Origin: Cloacibacterium normanense
GTDB taxonomy: Bacteria > Bacteroidota > Bacteroidia > Flavobacteriales > Weeksellaceae
Assembly: GCF_002943105.1 (NCBI RefSeq)
Contig: NZ_PTPZ01000003.1
Coordinates: forward strand, 310,001 to 374,000
DNA length: 64,000 bases
Reading direction: 5' to 3'
In this document: in pieces, positions 63,454-64,000 of the stretch
Numbering within the stretch: position 1 is the first letter of the stretch
How the letters are laid out: the number at the start of each line of letters is the position of its first letter
Notes under the pieces: generated by a model
The model's input: the letters and a program-made list of their open reading frames with translations, nothing else
The model's database searches: none
Told to the model about the DNA's origin: nothing
Position numbers and translations under genes: made by a program

Positions 63454-64000
63454 ATGATTAAGAGTGTAATAAAAGGATATGGTTATTATGTTCCTGAGAA
63501 TGTGGTAACTAATGACGATTTGTCTAAGTTGATGACTACTAATGATGAGTGGATAACAGAGAGAACAGGCATCAAAGAGCGCCGTCACAGAAAAAATAGA
63601 AATGACAGCGAAGAAACGACAGCTTTTTTAGCAAAAAAAGCAGCTGAAAAGGCTCTAGAAAAAGCAAATCTAACGGCTAAAGATTTAGATTTTATCGTTT
63701 TTGCAACTTTAAGTCCAGATTATTTCTTCCCAGGAAGTGGTGTAGTTTTACAAGAAATGCTAGGTTGTGATACCATCGGTGCATTAGATGTAAGAAATCA
63801 GTGTTCAGGATTTGTTTATTCTATGAGTGTTGCAGATGCCTTTATCAAAGCGGGAACTTATAAAAATATATTAGTTGTAGGAGCTGAAGTTCATTCTTTT
63901 GGTTTGGATTTTACAGATGAAGGAAGAGGCGTTTCTGTCATTTTCGGTGATGGAGCAGGAGCGATTATTCTTTCTGCAAATGAAGACGAAAACGAAGAAG
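63454..64000 (+). CDS. fabH: Beta-ketoacyl-ACP synthase III, partial at window end
   Basis: The first 182 residues are present: MIKSVIKGYGYYVPENVVTN, TNDEWITERTGIKERRH, and the active-site cysteine in DVRNQCSGFVYSMSV (about residue 116). GDGAGAIILS follows; the catalytic His and Asn lie beyond the end. The enzyme condenses acetyl-CoA with malonyl-ACP to start fatty-acid synthesis. FabH rather than another thiolase-fold protein is inferred from the TERTGI-x-x-R-R and QCSGF motifs. Confidence 0.9.
   Translation, partial: MIKSVIKGYGYYVPENVVTNDDLSKLMTTNDEWITERTGIKERRHRKNRNDSEETTAFLAKKAAEKALEKANLTAKDLDFIVFATLSPDYFFPGSGVVLQEMLGCDTIGALDVRNQCSGFVYSMSVADAFIKAGTYKNILVVGAEVHSFGLDFTDEGRGVSVIFGDGAGAIILSANEDENEE

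Noticed and set aside
1-64000. CRISPR arrays, rRNA genes and complete tRNA genes
   Set aside because: I saw no regularly spaced direct repeats with spacers, no rRNA-like sequence and no cloverleaf; only the tRNA 3' end at 28507 stands out.

Overview
The window looks like a low-GC Flavobacteriia chromosome, most likely family Weeksellaceae (Chryseobacterium/Cloacibacterium relatives). The evidence is a type IX secretion and gliding block (porV, porU, gldJ, followed by murF), Bacteroidetes-type promoters (TAnnTTTG), Bacteroidetes-only families (DUF6660-like, DUF6943, DUF5675), and near absence of Shine-Dalgarno sites. The genus is an inference; no rRNA gene is present.

Bases 1 to about 28,524 form an accessory region. 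It opens with an IS4-type insertion sequence whose transposase carries an in-frame amber codon. To its left is a truncated reading frame. Two heavy-metal clusters follow, visibly GC-richer than the rest. Cluster 1 (1.48-15.67 kb) is a copper/silver system: DUF6660-like peptide, TRASH-type lipoprotein, DUF3347 lipoprotein, a CusA pump split into two reading frames, a CusC-like outer-membrane factor, two CusB-like adaptors, a haem-binding protein, a CopB-type Cu-ATPase (CPH motif) and a multicopper oxidase with three N-terminal metal-binding modules and a barrel-like tail. Cluster 2 (15.87-24.06 kb) is a zinc/cadmium/cobalt system: DUF6660 peptide, a CzcA pump fused to its own TolC-like factor, a CzcB adaptor and a P1B-2 ATPase. 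Together they would move metal from cytoplasm to periplasm (ATPases), oxidise Cu(I) in the periplasm (oxidase) and expel metal across the outer membrane (RND complexes). No metal-responsive regulator is visible in either cluster.

From 24.09 to 25.01 kb there is noncoding DNA rich in inverted repeats, including a 158-bp palindrome. From 25.0 to 28.5 kb lies a compact cassette of small genes: an ASCH-like protein, a DUF6943 protein, and a minus-strand set of two tiny membrane proteins, a DUF5675 protein and a 252-residue protein beginning MARQK. The set is divergent from a small helix-turn-helix-like gene. It ends at what looks like the 3' end of a tRNA-Asp gene (28,507-28,524) followed by a terminator, which is the expected right edge of an element integrated in a tRNA gene. 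This cassette is the best candidate here for an undescribed system.

From 28.67 kb to the end the DNA is AT-rich core chromosome: a thioesterase, a TIGR01212 radical SAM protein, a retropepsin-PDZ protein, ahcY, an AcrAB-OprM-type pump, a phosphopantetheinyl transferase, a FUSC protein, porV-porU, gldJ-murF, a NUDIX hydrolase, anmK, lptC with an outer-membrane protein, holB, a TetR-regulated TolC/EmrA/EmrB-type pump with a recognisable operator-promoter, corA, and the start of fabH, which runs off the window end.
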